In this document: positions 21,466 to 32,499 of the stretch, piece by piece
How the letters are laid out: each line of letters begins with the position of its first letter
Position numbering within the stretch: position 1 is the stretch's first letter
NCBI GenBank assembly: GCA_013368325.1
Contig: JAACJK010000001.1
Location: 124,001-188,000 of the forward strand
Reading direction: 5' to 3'
DNA: 64,000 nt
Origin: Ephemerocybe angulata
Lineage: Eukaryota; Basidiomycota; Agaricomycetes; Agaricales; Psathyrellaceae
Program-made: the position numbers and the translations under genes
Notes under the pieces: model-generated
What the model saw: only the letters and a program-made list of their open reading frames with translations
Databases searched by the model: none
What the model was told of the DNA's origin: nothing

Positions 21466-22261
21466 CGAAGGTTCGATCTGCAGTTGGGATTGAATTTCCT
21501 CCACTTGACGTTAATGCCTAGCTCGATACATATATCTACGCCTTCGTACATTCGAGGGCATCTATACACCTAATAAGCTAATATCACGATCTCAAATTTA
21601 TCACGACCCACCTAGTATCTCATATGCACCGGCAAATCGCACCTCGCGCAGAACGACTGGTGTATTTGCCGAAAGTTGGTATAGCGCCCAATAAGCGCCC
21701 ATTGCGCGATCGTAAGTCGTGCAAGCACCCTACTACATAGGTCGCCCCAGTACAGTCTCCACGTTACACATACAGTCTCCTGTATCTATATGCATATTTC
21801 TCTATTCTCTCTCCTAATTCTTCATCGCAGCCAATTGTGACTCGGAAGCTACAATAACGGCCAGTGGGTACCGCGAGGGTACCCAAGGATAAAGCAACAT
21901 AAACATTAATCCTAACGTGTGTGTAAGGGAACCATGGAGACTGATTTTATAATAAGCCTGTTTACTGGCGGATTTCTTGCACAATCCCGACAATAAGGTA
22001 CAGATGGGTTCGAATCCTGATGACTCTTTTGTTGGCAGACGCCAATGACCCTCGTACTCCTATTACCCACAATATTGGTATGCATTCCAAGACTTGTATA
22101 AGTCTTCTACTGTACACCCACACCTAGGACTAACACAAGAATGGTAGTATCATAGAAACGGCGTACACATCGACCGGGAATAAAATAGCCCAATCCTGAC
22201 GGAGTACTTCACATCCCCCCGACACTAAAATTTAAATCCTCTAGCTCGCCACCCGCCATCA
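21466..22261. other. Intergenic region with dispersed motifs
   Basis: No gene is supported. About 21640-21720 holds CGGCAAAT..., GTATTTGCCG and two AAGCGCCCA-type motifs, a set repeated in other intergenic gaps. About 21955-22042 has a tRNA-like B-box GGTTCGAATCC followed by CTTTTGTTGG, possibly a SINE fragment. Confidence 0.4.
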
Positions 22262-23284
22262 ATGTTCGATACGGACATTTCCTACAAATTTCCGATATCT
22301 ACCAGCTCCATTTACATTAGACTGAGGGGACCTAAGGCCAATGGCTGTGTCGAAGTCACCACTTCCCACAATCAAGCTGAGGGATGGGCCACAATTTGCC
22401 TTTCCCGCCGATCTGGAGAACGACACCTTTGGAGTTCCCAGAAACTCTCCAGATTCGAGGGTGAATATGGGTTATGTATCGATGTGAGTGCCCTTGCTAT
22501 CAACTATTGTCGAAGTTATGCTTAGTATAGGAACCCATTTTACCAGATGATCCAGGATTCCTCGTATAACCTGGAAACTGCGTTTCAGGACATCAAAATC
22601 ATTTTTCCTGTGGCGAAGGGACCAAATCCAACCTGGATCGGTAACCTTGAGGTACATGCGGATGGTCGCCACGAGATTCTGTTTACACACGGGCGAGACA
22701 TTATGTTTAGAGACCTGAAGGTTCAGTGCACTCGAGGAGATATCCTTGCTCTCCCCGTAAGCCTCTTCCCTTGCTACACGCCTTCTGGTCTTACTCTGAC
22801 CTTACCAAAGAACCTCATTGAAATGGATTATGGTTACATTGAAACACAGCAAGGATGCATACGCGGGTCATTTTATTCCAACGAATATCTTCGTGTCTCT
22901 ACTCTGGATGGACCCATACGAGGATCTTTCTCGCCTGAAGGAAGACTCGCGATTTTGAGCGGTAAAGGGTCTATTGACGTCAACATAAATCCAATCCAGC
23001 GGAAAACATCACTTGTCAGTGATATTTCGGTCTTTACTGCCAACGGGTATGTTTCTCATGCCTCCCATTTGCATTATATCAGGCTTACTGTGCGCAGCAA
23101 CCTCAATGCTGACATCCGTCTGAGAAGCCATGTCTTGAATCCCGAATTCATTATCAAGGCGCTGACGGGCCGTGGCACCCTCGCAGCAAAGATCTATGAG
23201 ATGCCTGAGGATTCCTCCCTGAACTTTGTTGGAAATGTACCCCAGGGTCCAGGCTTTCCAGAGATCTCACTCCCAGACCGGTTT
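22262..23284 (+). pseudogene. DUF7330 domain, 5' half of a DUF7330-alpha-kinase gene split by transposon
   Basis: Exons 22262-22483, 22526-22756 (or from 22547), 22811-23046 and 23098-23284 keep one frame. The start YKFPISTSSIYIRLRGP, the second exon IKIIFPVAKGPNPTWIGNLE and the repeated short beta segments (GYIETQQGCIRGSF, LDGPIRGSF) align with the three DUF7330 genes at 46-54.6 kb, though strongly diverged. Exon 4 ends SLPDRF at the 8-bp duplication ACCGGTTT, where the large transposon begins. Beyond that point the frame runs into transposon sequence and stops at 23395. The natural continuation is at 39561. DUF7330 proteins are beta-rich and of unknown function. Confidence 0.72.
23277..23284. 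repeat. 8-bp target site duplication, left copy (ACCGGTTT)
   Basis: ACCGGTTT immediately precedes the left terminal repeat and is found again at 39553-39560 immediately after the right end. An 8-bp duplication is what I recall for Zisupton-type KDZ elements. Confidence 0.8.
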
Positions 23285-23401
23285 CAGATAACCGGTGACC
23301 TACCGGTTGCACCAAGTAGGGCCCACCAGTTGGATCAAGTGGGTGCTACCGGTTGCACCCTATCAGTAAATTACATGATTTCGAATACAACATGATCCCA
23401 A
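23285..23401 (+). repeat. Left terminal inverted repeat of the KDZ-TET element
   Basis: Begins CAGATAACCGGTGACC. It matches the reverse complement of 39437-39552, with conserved blocks CCGGT, AAGTGGGTGC, GCACCCT, TGATTTCGAATACA and CATGATC. Internal direct copies of CTACCGGTTGCACC are present. Confidence 0.85.
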
Positions 23402-23799
23402 GTCTATACCAAGTGCTATGATTGAACTCGGGGAGATCTGGAACTCTTCCCAGCGTAAACTGCTCCTGTCTTAGTGCATATCACAGGAGAAGTTCCCCAT
23501 ATCTTCCCCAGCGCCAAACGGTGCACGCGAAGGGAGATCTGGGACTCTTCCCGCGCACAACGGATGGAGCCATGGAAGATTTGGAACACTTCCCGCGCAC
23601 AACGGTCGGAGCCATGGAAGATTTGGAACACTTCCCGCGCACAACGGTCGGAGCCATGGAAGATCTGGAACTCCTCCGAGCGAAGACAGGTCGGTGCCAT
23701 GGAAGATCTAGAGCTCTGCCCAGCGCAAACCGGAGGGTACGAGAAGGACCCGGCAGATCTGGAGTTCTTCCCGACCAAGCAGAAGGATGGATGAGATGC

Positions 23800-23890
23800 C
23801 AAAACAAAATACACCGTCGAGAGTCGAACTCGGGTGCTCCTCAACGACACTATCAGAGGCGCCGCTACAACTCAGCCATTGCTCCGCTAT
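23800..23890 (-). repeat. tRNA-like (SINE-like) sequence
   Basis: Read on the minus strand: A-box-like TGGCTGAGTTGTAG, then B-box GAGTTCGACTC, ending in TATTTTGTTTTGG. It shares CAATGGCTGAG, CCTCTGATAGT and the T-rich end with the copy at 24801-24892, so they are one family. The stems do not fold as a good tRNA. Confidence 0.5.
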
Positions 23891-24800
23891 TGAAAGGCAT
23901 AAACCAAAGGACTGTAACCGGATATCTCATCGTCTCTTCCCCCGTGCACTACAGGCTCCGGGTGAACTGGAGATCTGCCACCAGGGGATGGGGCTCAACA
24001 CGGGGCTTCACTAACCACTTGCAGGATTTCAAACATTGGCCTGAAAAGGTCAAAACTGAGAATATCCAACATACCAAGCCTAAACGACGACAATATTCCA
24101 CCGCTGTCGGGCCACCACACCAGAACATTGCCCAACATCCGTGCGACAAAACCCCGCAGGCGCAGAAATGGATATCTACCAATGGTAAAATTCACCGCAC
24201 GGGTGATTGGCTTTCGAGGGCCATAGCGTGTAAAAATATAGGAGAAAATGAGCAGTCCAGCGTGCAGAAATATATTCACGAAGCCGTCCATGGCCAACTC
24301 CAGCACCGCAGAATTCCACATCTTCCCGGGTGGAGATAAAAATGAAAGATGTGTGTCTGGCTCGAACGCGCGGCTACGCACAATCAACCATATCTTCCCG
24401 TGCCCCATTGCAGATATGGACCAACCCCGGGCGGCGCAGAATTCCATATCATCCCTGGTGGAGATAAAAATGAGAGTTGCGTGTCTGGCTCGAACGCACG
24501 GCTATGCACAATGGGTACACGACGAAGAAACCCATATCTTCCTGTGCCCCATCGCAGATATGGAACTCTACCGAGCACGAGACGCGTCTGTCGGGGAGAA
24601 TTGGGGAGGATAAAAATGCAGAGGGAGAACTGGAATTCTTCCCAACACGAGTCCGAGGACACTGAGGAAGAACCAGAATTCTTCCCAGCGCATCCAGGGC
24701 AAGCACTGGGGGAGGGAGAACCAGGATTCTTCCTAGCGCAAGTCTGCCTACGCGAAGAAGATCTGAAACTCTTCCGGAATAATGGGAAGGATAGCTGAGG

Positions 24801-24892
24801 CGACAAAACAAAACTGCTTACCGAGATTCGAACTCGAGGCCACCTGACGTTACTATCAGAGGGTGCAATACCGCTCAGCCATTGCCTTGTGT
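24801..24892 (-). repeat. tRNA-like (SINE-like) sequence
   Basis: Minus strand: CAATGGCTGAGCGGTATTGC (A-box), B-box GAGTTCGAATCTC, then CAGTTTTGTTTTG. A class II tRNA (Ser/Leu) origin is possible. Confidence 0.55.
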
Positions 24893-25333
24893 AAAGATGT
24901 CCAATTCTATTCCACCTTACCGCGCCTTCCCGCGCCTGGCGCACCCGATATCAGTCCCCGAAGATCTCCCAATCTTCGAGACGGACGGCTCCCAACCAAT
25001 TTGAATTTGAGAACCGACAGTCAACATTCAAGCCACACGCCCGAAATAGAGGTAAAATCCCACATAGGTTACCGAAAGAACCTAAATGATGCGCAGCATT
25101 CTACCAATGAAGAGCCTGAGTAGGCGGGCAGAATACCGGATCTTCGAAGCAACTTCCCACGTAAGGGACCAAATCCAACTATATCATCCAAGATTACATG
25201 TCAGAGAGAGATGTAGGGACCCATATCAATTATCTCAACCATTCAAAAATGCTGAAAGAACCTAAAAGCGCGAAGCATTCCACAATTCAAGCTTAAGCGC
25301 GCAAATAGGCGCCGCAGATTTAGAGATCTTCGA

Positions 25334-25888
25334 ATGCCTCCCCGTGTTACCAACGACCATGGCAGTGACGCAATCGATCAAACTCTATCACCTAGAACTG
25401 TAACATACATACACTACCATACACAGGCATCGCTTCATCGTTCCTTTGTCGCATCGCCCACGAGAAACCCCTACCACCCACCCACGATGCCTTCCACCGC
25501 ACGAAACTCCTCGGCATCCAGCCACGTTCATGGAAACTACCTCACCTTTACCGACCGGCAAACCAACATACGATATTTTGTCGAGCCCCGACCCAACAAA
25601 CCCGTCATAACCAGCAACGGCATAGAGTGGCCAGTCCAACGCATCCTCAAGATGGCAAGGCGGCGCCTCCCCGGTCGGAAGAAGAAGTCAACCCGCTACC
25701 TTGTTCGCTGGGTGGGCTATCCCAAGGCGTGCGACACCTGGGAGCCAGCCCGCAACTTGAGGGAATGTGCTGCCCTTGACTGCTTTGAACGTAAATCTTC
25801 CAAGGTATGTTCTTCACTCTATTTGTGGATTCACCTGTTAATTCATTTCGCGCAGGCGAGGAACTATTCTAGTGCATCCAGGGCGTAG
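25334..25888 (+). CDS. Chromodomain protein carried by the transposon
   Basis: Exon 1 is 25334-25804 and exon 2 25856-25888, separated by a 51-nt intron (GTATGT...GCGCAG) that also reads open, so an unspliced form gives the same frame. About 167 residues. A Ser/Thr/Pro-rich N-terminus is followed by a chromodomain: EWPVQRILKMARRR, then STRYLVRWVGYPKACDTWEP and a C-terminal helix AALDCFERK. The aromatic cage residues expected of methyl-lysine readers (W/Y of YLVRWVGY, W of TWEP) are present. It is a stand-alone chromodomain, unlike the one fused to the gypsy integrase at 15.8 kb. It lies between the left arm and the charged-repeat gene. An alternative start is Met at about 25488. A reader function is inferred from the family. 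Confidence 0.78.
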   Translation: MPPRVTNDHGSDAIDQTLSPRTVTYIHYHTQASLHRSFVASPTRNPYHPPTMPSTARNSSASSHVHGNYLTFTDRQTNIRYFVEPRPNKPVITSNGIEWPVQRILKMARRRLPGRKKKSTRYLVRWVGYPKACDTWEPARNLRECAALDCFERKSSKVCSSLYLWIHLLIHFAQARNYSSASRA

Positions 25889-26006
25889 ATTAGCATCCAC
25901 CACGTAGCGTAAATCGTAGCCGTGAGGGAGAATTCTCTTTTTTTTTATTTGATGTTGTCAGGGAGCTGGCCGCATATTGTATTATTGGTATGGTGCAATC
26001 CATAAG

Positions 26007-26088
26007 ATAGCATTGCTCAGTGGTTACGGTGGTAGCCCGTGCGGAAATATAATTATAAGGTCGCGAGTTCGAGTCGTCGCCATCGCGT
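26007..26088 (+). repeat. tRNA-like (SINE-like) sequence
   Basis: A-box-like TTGCTCAGTGG and B-box GAGTTCGAGTC about 45 bases apart, in the gap between the convergent chromodomain and charged-repeat genes. The acceptor stem does not pair well, so it is not called as a tRNA gene. Confidence 0.45.
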
Positions 26089-26280
26089 TTGTGATTCCTG
26101 ATACCGTATGTTTTTGTCAGACCGAACTTAGTTAAATATGGCGAGAGTGACGAAACAGTGTTACGGTAAAGAGAAGAGACTTAGAACGAAGAGAGAATGA
26201 GTAACGAATGCTCGACTATCCCAACGTATGTTGTATAAAACCACTGCAATAAATGTAAAGTCTATTACACGAATGCTACA

Positions 26281-28577
26281 CTAATCATCATCCTCGTCAC
26301 TGGCACTGGAATCAGCCTCACTACTAGACCCAGTCTCATCCTCGAGACGCAACTTCTTTTGCAACCTAATGATCCCAATGGCCTCCTCATCCGAATCCTT
26401 CTCCGCCGACCTGTCATTTTCTTCGTCAGAATCCAACATATCCATCTGCAAGTCCTTCCTTCCAACGCCGGGTATCCCGTTCCTGACAACACCGATGGTG
26501 GCCTCGTAGTTGTTCTTCAGGATCCTGGCATGGTGTCGGATCCTTCGGTTCATGTCGATGGCGCGGCCGTTGCTGTCGAAGTCAAAGAAGTAATGGAAAT
26601 CGTAGCAGAAAACCCGTGCGACAAGGACGGCAACGAAGGCACGGTCTCGAGGCTTCATAGGACGAAGCCGACCCTCACCCCACCCTTCGACAAGGTGGGG
26701 ATGAGAGTATGACTCGATCTTCACCTTCTTCCAGAGGACGAAGTCGATCATAACCTCGTCCAGATCGCATCCGCAATGCATCCCGTAGCGCCCGTTGTAC
26801 ATCGGAAAGAAACTCAAGATCCTCTCGCGCGTGAAGTTCTCGTTCCACGTCGACCGCTTACGCTTCTTCCCGGAAGGCAAAGACTCGGTGGGCCGATCGA
26901 GGTAGGAAGGCTTCTGGAGGCGAGTGTGAACTGCAGGCGTACCCTCTTTCGAGTTGGCTTTGACGTCCTTGAGAGGGCGGTGCGGAACCCCAGTAACCTG
27001 ATAAAAGGTCTCGGTGGGGTCGTTGTTGTAGTCGTGATGTACCTCCGCCCCGCGTTCGTACATGGTGTGGAATGGACAAACGGTGCGGCCCTCGAGGTTG
27101 ATGAGAAGGCTGGCGGCGAGGTCGAACGAGTGCATGGTCATCTCGGGGACGAGAGCTGGAGCGCGACGAGCCCAAGTTCGAAGGTCAGCTGGAATAGGTG
27201 TACCGTTGTCGAGCCACTCGTCGAAAGCCTTCCGGAGGCGCCCTGATGATAGCCACACCATAAGCTCGAGGACTCGGGATACGTTGTTATCGACTCACTT
27301 ATTATCTCTGCCCTTTTTTCGCTCCCGAGATTCTCCCATTTGTCACCGAGGTGCGTGTTTGCAACCTTATCGTTCTTCAAGTTTCGTCCACGCCCACCCT
27401 TGCGCGGTTCGTCGTCCATAAGACCCTCCCCCAATCCACTTTCAATCGTCTTCTTCTTCTTTATCTTCTTTTCCTTCACCTAGAAAGGTGGTGAGTATAC
27501 GCGCAGGACCGACGACGTGCGCACATACCTTCTCCTTCCCCTTCTCCTTCGCCTCCCTCGCCTCTCTCGCCTCTTTCTCCTGCCTCTCCTACAAGGAAGT
27601 CAATCGTCAGCGAAAGCGCGCGCAACAGGCATGCGCACGTACCTTCTCCTCCTTCTCTCGCTCCTCTTTCTCCTCCTTCTCTCGCTCCTCCCTCTCCCTC
27701 TCCTCTTTCTCCAGCCTCTCCTACAAAGAAGAAAGAGAAGTCGTCAGCGAAAGCGCACGTAACAGGTGTGTGCACGTACCTTCTCCTTCTCCTCTCGCTC
27801 CTTCTCCTCCTTCGCCTCTCGGTCCTCTCGGTCCTTCGCCTCCTTCGCCTCTCGGTCCTCTCGGTCCTTCGCCTCCTTCGCCTCCTTCGCCTCTCGCTCC
27901 TCTCGCTCCTTCGCCTCCTTCGCCTCCTTCGCCTCTCGCTCCTCTCGGTCCTTCGCCTCCTTCGCCTCCTTCGCCTCTCGCTCCTCTCGCTCCTTCGCCT
28001 CCTTCGCCTCTCGCTCCTCTCGCTCCTTCGCCTCTCGATCCTCTCTCTCCTTCGCGTCTTGTGCCTCGAGCTCCTCTGCCTTTCGCTCGGGGGCCGTAGC
28101 GGGCTGTACAGACCCGGGCTTCGAGTCTAGAACACGTAAGGTCAACAATGTCCACATCTACGTGATAGGGAACTCACTTTTAATGCCAGAAACAGGCTTT
28201 TTCTTCGCAGCTCTCGCCAGAGCACGGGTTAAAGACCCCTTCTTACCCGCTAGCTTCTTCAGATTCTTGCGAACCATCCCGAGGAACTCGTCGAACTGGC
28301 TGGTCTTAGCCGTATCGTTCGCCGCTGCAAAGATGCACTCAGCGTCATGCGCACGAAGATGATAACAAATATGTACCAATGGCTGCAGATTGCTCAGCTG
28401 TATACTTATCTATCAGAGCTTTTTCAGCTGCTATTGCTGCGTCGACGCCAGATACAGTCGAAGGCAGTTCCGTCAGGGCAATAGGGCCAACTGGAAGAAT
28501 GTGTGAGCGGTCTCTCGATAGTATTGAATGTAGTAAGACTCAATGCACTCACCATCGTTAGGTACCACCGCGCTCAT
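26281..28577 (-). CDS. Long charged-repeat protein with conserved C-terminal region, cargo of the transposon
   Basis: At least eight exons can be chained on the minus strand: start MSAVVPND (28553-28577), then [40 protein letters not shown], a long [16 protein letters not shown] repeat (about 27778-28070), two short repeat exons (around 27650-27720 and 27540-27600, each bounded by GTACGT or GTATGT and TAG), then [10 protein letters not shown]... and a last exon below 27250. The C-terminal 330 residues are not repetitive: [68 protein letters not shown], ending in an acidic tail. The middle should form a long charged helix. I know no family for it. Its place next to TET/JBP suggests it travels as a transposon gene. 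Confidence 0.7.
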
Positions 28578-29026
28578 GTCGATACACAGGGAGGAAAGTC
28601 GATGGTTGGAGCAAGGCGGGAGGTGAATGAGGGAAGAGCAAAGATACCTGCCTCGCAGAATGCCGTGTCTTCGCGCCCGGCCAAGCGAACAAATCGGGCA
28701 ATCCAATTACCGATCGGGTAAATATATCTCGGGATACATTGCACCCGGTACCGACCTCGTCGATCCATCCTCGATATCCCCTTGCACGTCTCTTAGAGTT
28801 TACGACGGGAAAAGAGCTGAAAAGAGGGGGAACGTCAGAACAATATATGACTTACTGTATCGAGACTTACTGTATCATTACTGTGGCTCAGTTCAGGTTT
28901 GAACGAACTGAGCAACTGAGAAAATGGAGAAACGGAGAAAGGCACCCCAAATCCAAGCGGCTCGGCACAAAATGAGGGCGACATCGACACGATACGATAG
29001 ATAAAGGTGCGAAACTATAAATAAAA
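28578..29026. other. Gap between TET/JBP 3' end and charged-repeat gene start
   Basis: Should hold the promoter of the minus-strand charged-repeat gene. No clear TATA box at the usual distance. Several open frames on both strands have no motif. Confidence 0.35.
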
Positions 29027-31099
29027 TCACAGTCCCAACACATGGTCATCATGCAAGGACTTCTCAGTCGAATACAAGTCCAAACCCTGCTCCCAACGTT
29101 CCTCAACATTCCCGTCGATGGCCACCCTCTTCGTCTTCCCAGCCGCCGTGGAGCTCAGCTGCTTCGCCGACTTGAAGCCATAAGCCACCCACCTGAACAG
29201 CCCACCCGCTGCGTACTGGGCCATCGACATCCGCTCTTCCCCTTCTCCGACGGGGATATTACTGTGCTCGACCGCGGCAGATGGAAGCAAGGCGGTTGTA
29301 CCTGGCGGGAACTCCACGACGAGCTTGAGACCATGGAGTACAAGGTGCCCCCCCTCCTTCCAGTTAAACGTCCCGAACGAAGTGAGAGCACATAGACCGA
29401 AGGAAAGGTTGTTATAGTCGAAATGTCGTATCGAAACGCTCCTTGGCCCACAATTAAAGCTCGCTGCAGGGAAAACACTGTTGTCGAAGTTCCACTGCAG
29501 CTCCTTGTGGTGGTCGAAAAGGGCCGATAGATCTGTCGCGTATCGGCGGAACAGTTTCGGGGCGAGAAACGAGAATGCACCTGTGTACGGAGATAAGTGC
29601 CCCATTGGGCCACCCATACTTCAGGACTCACTCGACTGAAAACCGGCGACTCGGCGGATAGCATGGTTTCGTAGGATAGATTGAGCGATCCTTCGACGTG
29701 CGTACACCTGGTGTACCAGGTTACCAGGCTTCTACGAAGAGAAAGACTTGTTACTAGATTTATCTCAGGAATGGATAACAATTGACGCACCACCTGCCCG
29801 CCCCCCATCGAAACCCCAATTGGTATCGCAAGAAACTTCCCCCGACGGTGCTTTGTAAATTCAGATGGGAAAGCGTTCCGCGCCATCCCGACAGTCCTTG
29901 CCAAGCGAAGGGACCTCGCGCATTCAGCTAGAACCTGTGGCCAATCCGGGTCAGCGGGACGGTCTACGAGGCCGCCGACTATGACGCCATCGGCGTCTAT
30001 AAACAACCTGTTGGACCTAACACGGCGCTTAATGAGTAGACGCTACGGGAATGGACAAGTTCGACATACCCTTCTTCATAACATACGTACTTGTACCCTT
30101 CACCCTTGAGCTCTTCGATAGTAAGGCACGCCTTCTTGCCTCCCTTATCTCGACGTCCGATCCACGAGCCGCCACCACTGTGAGGGAGCTCCGCCGCCGG
30201 GACGAGCGCCCTAGTCGTCCGGTAATCCTTCGAGTATCGTCGCAGGGTTTGGGCCTTGGGTCGGCGTACGAGCGCGGAGTTGCGAACACTGTTACCAAGC
30301 CGCTCGGCCTTAGCGACGCGCTTGACCTTCCGCCGACGCGCAGAGCCGGCATTGACAGAAGTAATGGAAGGTGTCCTCGTCGGGGTGGGGTCAGTGGACG
30401 TTGAGGCAGAGGGCTTGTCGTGCGTCACAACGGTGGATCTAGTGACCAGCTTCCTCAGCTTTTTGCGACCTCGCTGAGACAGTATCGCTCGTGGGGGAGG
30501 GTCGACAGGTGAATCCGCGCCAGGGTGAGGAGCAACTTGCGTGCTGGGAGGAGAGGGCTGAGATGGCTGGCGGTATTGGCAATATCAGCCCCACATGTAA
30601 GACTAGTGAAAAAGAGAAGCTTACACGTACACGTAGACCCACAATCTCCTCGTATATGTCGCAGTCTGGGATAGGGCTAGGAGCTCGAGAGGTGACAAGT
30701 GCATCCTCCTCAACAGCATATCCCTGTGCCATCTGCGCAGCAGCGGCAGCAGCGAACTGTTTCCTGCCATTCCACCTAGTGCGGCACGGTACGAGTGCCT
30801 CGCTCTCTTCAGATGTTAAGACGTAGGGCGAGAATGGTGCCCCAGAGCGAGTCTAGTGCTTTCGCTTCAGCCGGGCAACGGAGGTGGTTAAGGGAATAGT
30901 ACCGCACCTGGTGTGACATAGATACGGAAGCGTCTGCGAGCCATATCAGAAGTAGTGTGTCAGCAAGTAACAGGGAGCTAGTAGCACGACGACGAAGAGG
31001 GGTTGAAGTGAGACAAGAGAGGGTGATGCAACTCGCACAGCGATAGGACCCCTGGGTAGGATCCACAAGCGCCGCGAGCGCAGAAGAAGTCGCTGACAT
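29027..31099 (-). CDS. Fungal TET/JBP-family 2-oxoglutarate Fe(II) dioxygenase
   Basis: Family members oxidise 5-methylcytosine in DNA (or thymine in JBP) using 2-oxoglutarate and Fe(II), in the nucleus. The exon chain on the minus strand is 30908-31099 (N-terminus uncertain), 30625-30852, 30557 to about 30090, about 30018 to 29792, about 29730-29637, and a last exon to 29027. Family landmarks appear in order: PFSPYVLTSEESEALV, a basic KLVTRST/RRRKVKRVAK region, LFIDADGVIVGGLVDRP, KHRRGKFLAIPIGVSMGGGQ, PGNLVHQ, FSFLAPKLFRRYA and FPAASFNCGPRSVSIRHFDY. Metal ligands: H and D of RHFD (codons near 29425 and 29419) and H of VEHSN (near 29266). The 2-oxoglutarate-binding Arg is in GGLFRWV (near 29194). 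No stop or frameshift was found, so the enzyme could be active. Cargo of the KDZ element. Confidence 0.87.
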
Positions 31100-31700
31100 G
31101 TTAAATAAGCTGCACTCAACTCACCAAGACGAGCTTTCGACGGAAGGTCGAGAGTATGGGCGAATGGAAGTGGTAGTCTAGTGGAGGGGGAAGAGAAGGA
31201 AGTGATTTATGAACAAGCCCAGAGGTTGACGTACTTATGAACTCGATCTTTGATGCGCCTGTCTGGGCTGACGGCCCAATCTGCTCTGTGTCAGATTCTG
31301 TATCAGCCCATTGCGACAGAGCCGTTGGAGTATAAGCAAAGGATCGTAGGTGTCTAAGGTATTTATATTATGCACCATTTACTGCTCCCCCGGTTGTACA
31401 GGCGCTGTTCGGGGCGCAAAGGGGCTGGCCGTCACTGACCGTCACTGACCGTCACTGACCAAAGGCATCACTGACCATGTCTCTCCTCGCGGCACTGGGC
31501 ACTTTGTGGGCACAAAAATATAGCTATATATCGACAATTCACTGCATTACTACGTACAAAAACAGTTGATCGTGCTGGGATAGATGGCTACAGAGATACA
31601 GTGGTTTGCCTTGGTGGCGTCACTGACCGTCACTGATCATAGTCGTAATCCCAAATTGCATTCCAATCCCTTCAGAGCTATTAGATACGACTATTAAATA
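31100..31700. promoter_or_regulatory. Upstream region of TET/JBP gene with GTCACTGACC repeats
   Basis: The 10-bp unit GTCACTGACC is repeated three to four times at about 31431-31460 with variants at 31470-31480 and 31619-31640. The region is AT-rich elsewhere and holds no gene. It precedes the minus-strand TET/JBP start, so the repeats could be a binding site for a regulator or for the transposase. Confidence 0.4.
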
Positions 31701-32499
31701 TTAGACGTTCACGTACCTTTCAGCCTGCCCCGGAGAATCCGAACCACGACTTTCCCCTTGTTCTAAGGACCTCAACTTCACGTCGGCGTCCCGGCGTTCC
31801 TCCGGCGGTTCGAAACTGGGCATATCATCATACACCCCGTGCAAGCTTCGCATCAGCTTCAAATTTGCAGCCTGCAGTTTGGGGTTGAGGGGAAGCTTAG
31901 ATATTGTGCCTTTCAACTTAGAACGTCGTGGTTCGGGGGTTGGAGTCGCAGGCGGGGATGAGCCCATTGGTGGCAAGGACAAATGCGGCATTTGTAGACC
32001 ACCCATGGGAGTGGCGTTTGGAGAGAGGGATGAAGGAGGTAGCGGGGAGTATGGCCGATGAGGGATAGAGGCAGGTGCACCGTGCTCAATATCAAGGCTG
32101 TTCGTCTCGCCCTCGCCCTCATCTGTCTGCTCCTCATTTGTCTGCTCATCCTGCTGCCCCGCCACCTCAAGTAGACTACTGATTCGTTAAGTCGGTATGA
32201 GAACGGGTTGGAATGGTTATAACTCACAGCTTCTTTCGGTCGCGATATTCTTTCGCACGTTTAGCGCCCAATGCGCGGCTTCTCGTGATATTTCTTGATT
32301 GGGTGTCACAGAAAGCTTCGCACTATATCGAATTCAAAGAGACTTACTTGTAGTAATTCTTCCAGCTGGAGTTCCGGCTCTGCTCCTTACGCCTTTCTTT
32401 CGCGCATTCTATAGCAAGGGCGTCAAGAGCCTTAGTGTCCTTCTTCAGCGGACCCTTCTGAGCCGTCGCAGTATTGGCCTTCTTCACCTTCCGAGGCAT
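31701..32499 (-). CDS. Small basic, Pro-rich protein, cargo of the transposon
   Basis: Three exons join in phase: MPRKVKKANTATAQKGPLKK... from 32499, then NITRSRALGAKRAKEYRDRK (about 32231-32293), then LSLLEVAGQQDEQ and a Pro/Ser-rich tail to the stop at 31701. About 220 residues. The central RALGAKRAKEYRDRKKL resembles the basic region of a bZIP protein followed by a short SLLEV helix, but there is no clear leucine zipper, so this is only a resemblance. The N-terminus is very basic and nuclear in character; the C-terminus has PRRSKLKGTISKLPLN. A further 3' intron at the GTACGT near 31717 cannot be excluded. Confidence 0.6.

Larger units (their letters stand above)
23430..25340. repeat. Left subterminal arm: palindromic GAAGATCTGG...TCTTCC repeat
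   Basis: At least 18 degenerate copies of a motif with GAAGA and TCTTC arms around a short spacer, usually followed by CCCAGCGC or CCCGCGC. Three copies at about 23567-23690 form a near-perfect 42-bp tandem. Open frames here read the repeat (WKIWNTSRAQR) and are not genes. Two tRNA-like sequences lie among them. Confidence 0.7.

Noticed and set aside
23567..23690. Regular 42-bp repeats suggesting a CRISPR array
   Set aside because: The copies are contiguous with no unique spacers, the genome is fungal, and the motif extends through the transposon arms.
23422..24339. 305-codon plus-strand frame in the left arm
   Set aside because: It reads through palindromic arm repeats and a tRNA-like sequence; the peptide is repeat-derived.
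24801..24892. A functional tRNA gene
   Set aside because: A- and B-boxes are good but acceptor and anticodon stems do not pair, and relatives with the same T-rich 3' end are dispersed, which fits a SINE better.
27488..28130. Long plus-strand frames of Ser/Pro/Leu repeats
   Set aside because: They are antisense to the charged-repeat exons of the minus-strand gene; the repeated triplets leave several frames open.
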